Shown piece after piece: positions 32,949 through 35,115 of a stretch of DNA of 35,115 bases. The number at the start of each line of letters is the position of its first letter. The stretch's first letter is position 1. This DNA is from Planctomycetia bacterium. Its GTDB lineage: Bacteria; Planctomycetota; Planctomycetia; Pirellulales; JALHLM01. Location: the NCBI GenBank assembly GCA_034440135.1, contig JAWXBP010000448.1, forward strand, positions 1 to 35,115, written 5' to 3'. Made by a program: the position numbers and the translations under genes. Under the pieces are notes generated by a model. It had not been told where the DNA came from and ran no database searches. It saw only the letters and a program-made list of their open reading frames with translations.

Positions 32949-33017
32949 CGATGCTCCGTGTATTTGCGTCGGTTCAGTCACCGCATGGACGTCCAACCCT
33001 AGTTGAGGAGGCGTGCC

Positions 33018-34796
33018 GTGACCCATTCCGCCGATGCTCCCGCGTATTTGCCGGCACGGATGCTCAACGAGTTCGTGTACTGTCCGCGGCTTTTCTACTA
33101 TGAATGGGTCGAGGGGGTCTTCGCCCATAACTGCGAAACGGTCGAAGGCGCGTTGCGACACGCCAAGCTCGACGCGCGGGAAGACGCGCTGACGCCGGCC
33201 GAGGAACTCGCGCCTGACGATTGCTTGCATTCCCGTTCGGTCAGCTTGTCGAGTGATATCCACGGCCTGATCGCGAAGATCGACCTGGTCGAGGCGGCCG
33301 ATGGAGTCGTAACTCCCGTCGATTACAAGCGGGGAGCGCCGCGGAAGAACGTCGACACCGGCGTACTCGAAGCTTGGGACGCCGACCGCGTGCAACTTGC
33401 CGTACAGGCGCTCGTGCTCCGCGACAATGGTTATGCATGTCGCGAGGCGATCATTTACTATGTCGCTACCAAGCAGCGCGTGTGGATCGCCATCGACGAG
33501 TCGCTAATAGCCCAGACGTTGCAGGCGCTCGCCGACGCGCGGGCCGCGGCCGAATCCGAGGAGATTCCACCACCGCTCGTGGACAGTCCGAAGTGCCCCC
33601 GCTGCTCGCTAGTGGGAATCTGCCTTCCGGACGAGACCTGGGCCTGCCGAGTCAACGTCGACGGCGCGCGACATTCAGCGCAGCGCATGTTGTTCGATAC
33701 GGGGTCACCCCTCGCTGCGGCGGCTGGGCGCGACGGCGAAACCCGTCGCCTCATGTCAGCGCGCGACGACTTGCGGCCGCTGTACCTCAATACGCAAGGA
33801 CTTTACGTTGGCAAGTCGGGTAACGTGCTCAAGGTGAAGCAGAAGGACAAAGTTGTCCAGGAAGTGCGGATCGGCGAGACCTGTCAAGTGAACGTGTTTG
33901 GCAACATCCAGCTTTCCACGCAGGCGATCCAAACGCTTTGCGAAAATGAAGTGCCGGTCGCATTTTTCTCCATGGGAGGCTGGTTTTACGGCGTTATGCA
34001 GGGGCTGGGAGTGCGAAACATCTACCTGCGCCGCGAACAGTTTCGCCTGGCCGATGTGCCGGCGTTCTGCCTGCGGCTGGCGCGATCACTGGTCATCGGC
34101 AAGATCAAGAATCAACGCACGATGTTGCAAAGGAACCACGTCGAGCCGCCGTCGGGCACTATCGCATTCCTCAAGTGCATGATGGACGACGCCGAACATG
34201 CCGAGTCATTCGATCAGTTGCTCGGACTGGAAGGAATTGCGGCGCGGGCCTATTTCGAGCGGCTTCCGGGCATGATCAAAGTCGACGCTTCGGACGGTTC
34301 GAAGGATCGCGCAGCGCCGGAGTTCAATTTCGATTTCACGCGTCGTAACCGGCGCCCGCCGCGGGACCCGGTGAACGCGCTCTTGTCGCTGGCCTACAGC
34401 GTGCTGGCCAAGGATCTAACAATCGTCTGCCATGCCGTCGGCCTCGATCCTTACCTGGGATTCTATCACCAACCGCGTTTCGGCCGGGCGGCGCTGGCGT
34501 TGGACTTGATGGAGCCATTTCGGCCGCTGATCGCCGATTCGGCCGTGCTGTCGGCGGTAAACACGCGGATGGTCACGCCGCGCGACTTTATTCGCACGGG
34601 TGAAGCGGTCGCCCTGCGGCCTGAGGGGAGGAAAGCGTTCTTCCGCGCGTATGAACAGCGAATGGACACGCTGGTCACCCATCCGCTGTTCGGCTACCGT
34701 GTCACCTATCGACGGCTGCTAGAGATTCAGGCTCGGCTGCTGGCTCGAGTGCTCACAGGCGAGATCAGCCAGTATCCCGTGTTTGTAACGCGCTAG
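33018..34796 (+). CDS. cas4-cas1: Cas4-Cas1 fusion (spacer acquisition nuclease-integrase)
   Basis: This is a 592-residue fusion typical of type I-U. I start it at the GTG at 33018, six bases behind AGGAGG (33006-33011); a TTG at 33003 would put that site inside the gene. The Cas4 part (to about 205) has C22 and the iron-sulphur cysteines C193, C196 and C202, plus the RecB-like residues H48, D89 (AKIDLV), D102/K104 (VDYKRG) and Q126. Cas1 begins near 253 (RPLYLNTQGLYVGK), with E405 (LEGIAARAYF), H484 (FYHQPRFGR) and D496/E499 (DLMEPFRP) as the metal-binding catalytic set. Cas4 trims and PAM-selects prespacers, and Cas1 with Cas2 integrates them. The array begins 210 bases downstream in the same orientation. 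Confidence 0.95.
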   Translation: MTHSADAPAYLPARMLNEFVYCPRLFYYEWVEGVFAHNCETVEGALRHAKLDAREDALTPAEELAPDDCLHSRSVSLSSDIHGLIAKIDLVEAADGVVTPVDYKRGAPRKNVDTGVLEAWDADRVQLAVQALVLRDNGYACREAIIYYVATKQRVWIAIDESLIAQTLQALADARAAAESEEIPPPLVDSPKCPRCSLVGICLPDETWACRVNVDGARHSAQRMLFDTGSPLAAAAGRDGETRRLMSARDDLRPLYLNTQGLYVGKSGNVLKVKQKDKVVQEVRIGETCQVNVFGNIQLSTQAIQTLCENEVPVAFFSMGGWFYGVMQGLGVRNIYLRREQFRLADVPAFCLRLARSLVIGKIKNQRTMLQRNHVEPPSGTIAFLKCMMDDAEHAESFDQLLGLEGIAARAYFERLPGMIKVDASDGSKDRAAPEFNFDFTRRNRRPPRDPVNALLSLAYSVLAKDLTIVCHAVGLDPYLGFYHQPRFGRAALALDLMEPFRPLIADSAVLSAVNTRMVTPRDFIRTGEAVALRPEGRKAFFRAYEQRMDTLVTHPLFGYRVTYRRLLEIQARLLARVLTGEISQYPVFVTR

Positions 34797-35006
34797 AGCG
34801 ACCAAACTCGAATTTCGTTGGGCAGAGCTCGGCGAGCGGCGACGTGGCGCACGGAGTCCGGAGACTGCTCGCAATGCGCAAGGGTAGGTGCGATAATGAT
34901 TTGGCAATGGCGAGAGGCGCGGATCGCTACTGTCAGCGGCTCGCTCGTCGGGACCACTCGCAATATGCGTCGTGGGTCTTTGGCAATTCGGAACTTACGA
35001 GGTCAG
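34797..35006 (+). promoter_or_regulatory. CRISPR leader
   Basis: These 210 bases between cas4-cas1 and the first repeat have no supported gene and should be the leader, since the array has the same orientation as the genes. Two motif pairs recur in it: CTCGCAAT at 34868-34875 and 34957-34964, and TTTGGCAAT at 34900-34908 and 34979-34987. GATAAT at 34892-34897 resembles a -10 box, with only a weak TCGCAA 17 bases upstream. Confidence 0.6.
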
Positions 35007-35115
35007 GCATTCCGCGGCTGATCAGCCGCGGCCACATTGAAGCATCACCGAGTAAGGGGCCCACGGGTGGGAGTTGAAGCATTCCGCGGCTGATCAGCCG
35101 CGGCCACATTGAAGC
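35007..35115 (+). CRISPR. Start of a type I-U CRISPR array (two repeats, one spacer seen)
   Basis: Two identical 37-base repeats (35007-35043 and 35079-35115) enclose a 35-base spacer (35044-35078), giving a 72-base period. Each begins GCATT and ends ACATTGAAGC; an ATTGAAGC-like 3' end is usual for the crRNA 5' handle, so transcription should run in the plus direction away from cas4-cas1. Each contains a perfect 20-base palindrome (35012-35031 and 35084-35103). The array runs off the window, so the true number of spacers is unknown, and the last base or two of the repeat may really belong to the spacer. Confidence 0.93.

Noticed and set aside
35012-35031. Palindrome near the window end as a transcription terminator for cas4-cas1
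   Set aside because: It recurs identically 72 bases later inside a 37-base repeat separated by unique sequence, so it is part of a CRISPR array.
26391-35115. An entirely new defence system in the right-hand region
   Set aside because: All genes there fit the known type I-U/I-G set in a recognised order; there is no unexplained extra gene between them.

Overview
The window looks like a piece of a planctomycete chromosome, probably of the Pirellulales type. That rests on family signatures: two proteins carry an N-terminal LEPR-XLL sorting motif, three gene ends carry dockerin type I repeats, and there is a PVC-type membrane-bound dehydrogenase fused to a cytochrome c domain, a secreted FG-GAP/VCBS protein and very long secreted multidomain ORFs. 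Start codons are a mix of SD-led and leaderless-looking sites.

Left part (1-10591): the window opens inside the 3' end of a dockerin gene that is a close paralogue of the large lectin-like gene ending at 26158. A small two-CxxC (zinc-ribbon-like) ORF follows. A divergent cluster comes next. On the minus strand a ceramidase-like protein and a PVC dehydrogenase/cytochrome c overlap at TAATG. On the plus strand a membrane-anchored PIG-L deacetylase and an FG-GAP/VCBS protein overlap at ATGA. Then comes a frameshifted beta-helix pseudogene and an intact cytochrome P450.

Middle part (10592-26158): a 2,925-residue secreted M36 (fungalysin) metallopeptidase with a very long tail of PPC and Ig-like domains, a beta-propeller and a dockerin. 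Upstream of it are a wrecked ABC-transporter ATPase (an in-frame TAG plus frameshifts) and a small YheU/UPF0270 gene. Then follows a 1,568-residue LEPR-XLL protein with two C-type-lectin plus Ig-like modules, PKD domains, a LamG-like domain and a dockerin split into two halves.

Right part (26159-35115): a complete-looking type I-U (now called I-G) CRISPR-Cas locus, all on the plus strand: cas3 (helicase first, HD last), csb3/cas8u2, csb1/cas7, csb2/cas5-cas6, then after a 143-bp gap cas2 and a cas4-cas1 fusion. A leader and the first two repeats of a CRISPR array run off the window end. Interference genes are packed with overlaps of 1-4 bp or a short gap; Cas4-Cas1 and Cas2 would insert spacers into the array directly downstream. 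The 37-nt repeat contains a perfect 20-bp palindrome. I see no wholly new system; the oddities I rate highest are that repeat, the leader's paired motifs, the split dockerin and the shared post-dockerin tails.
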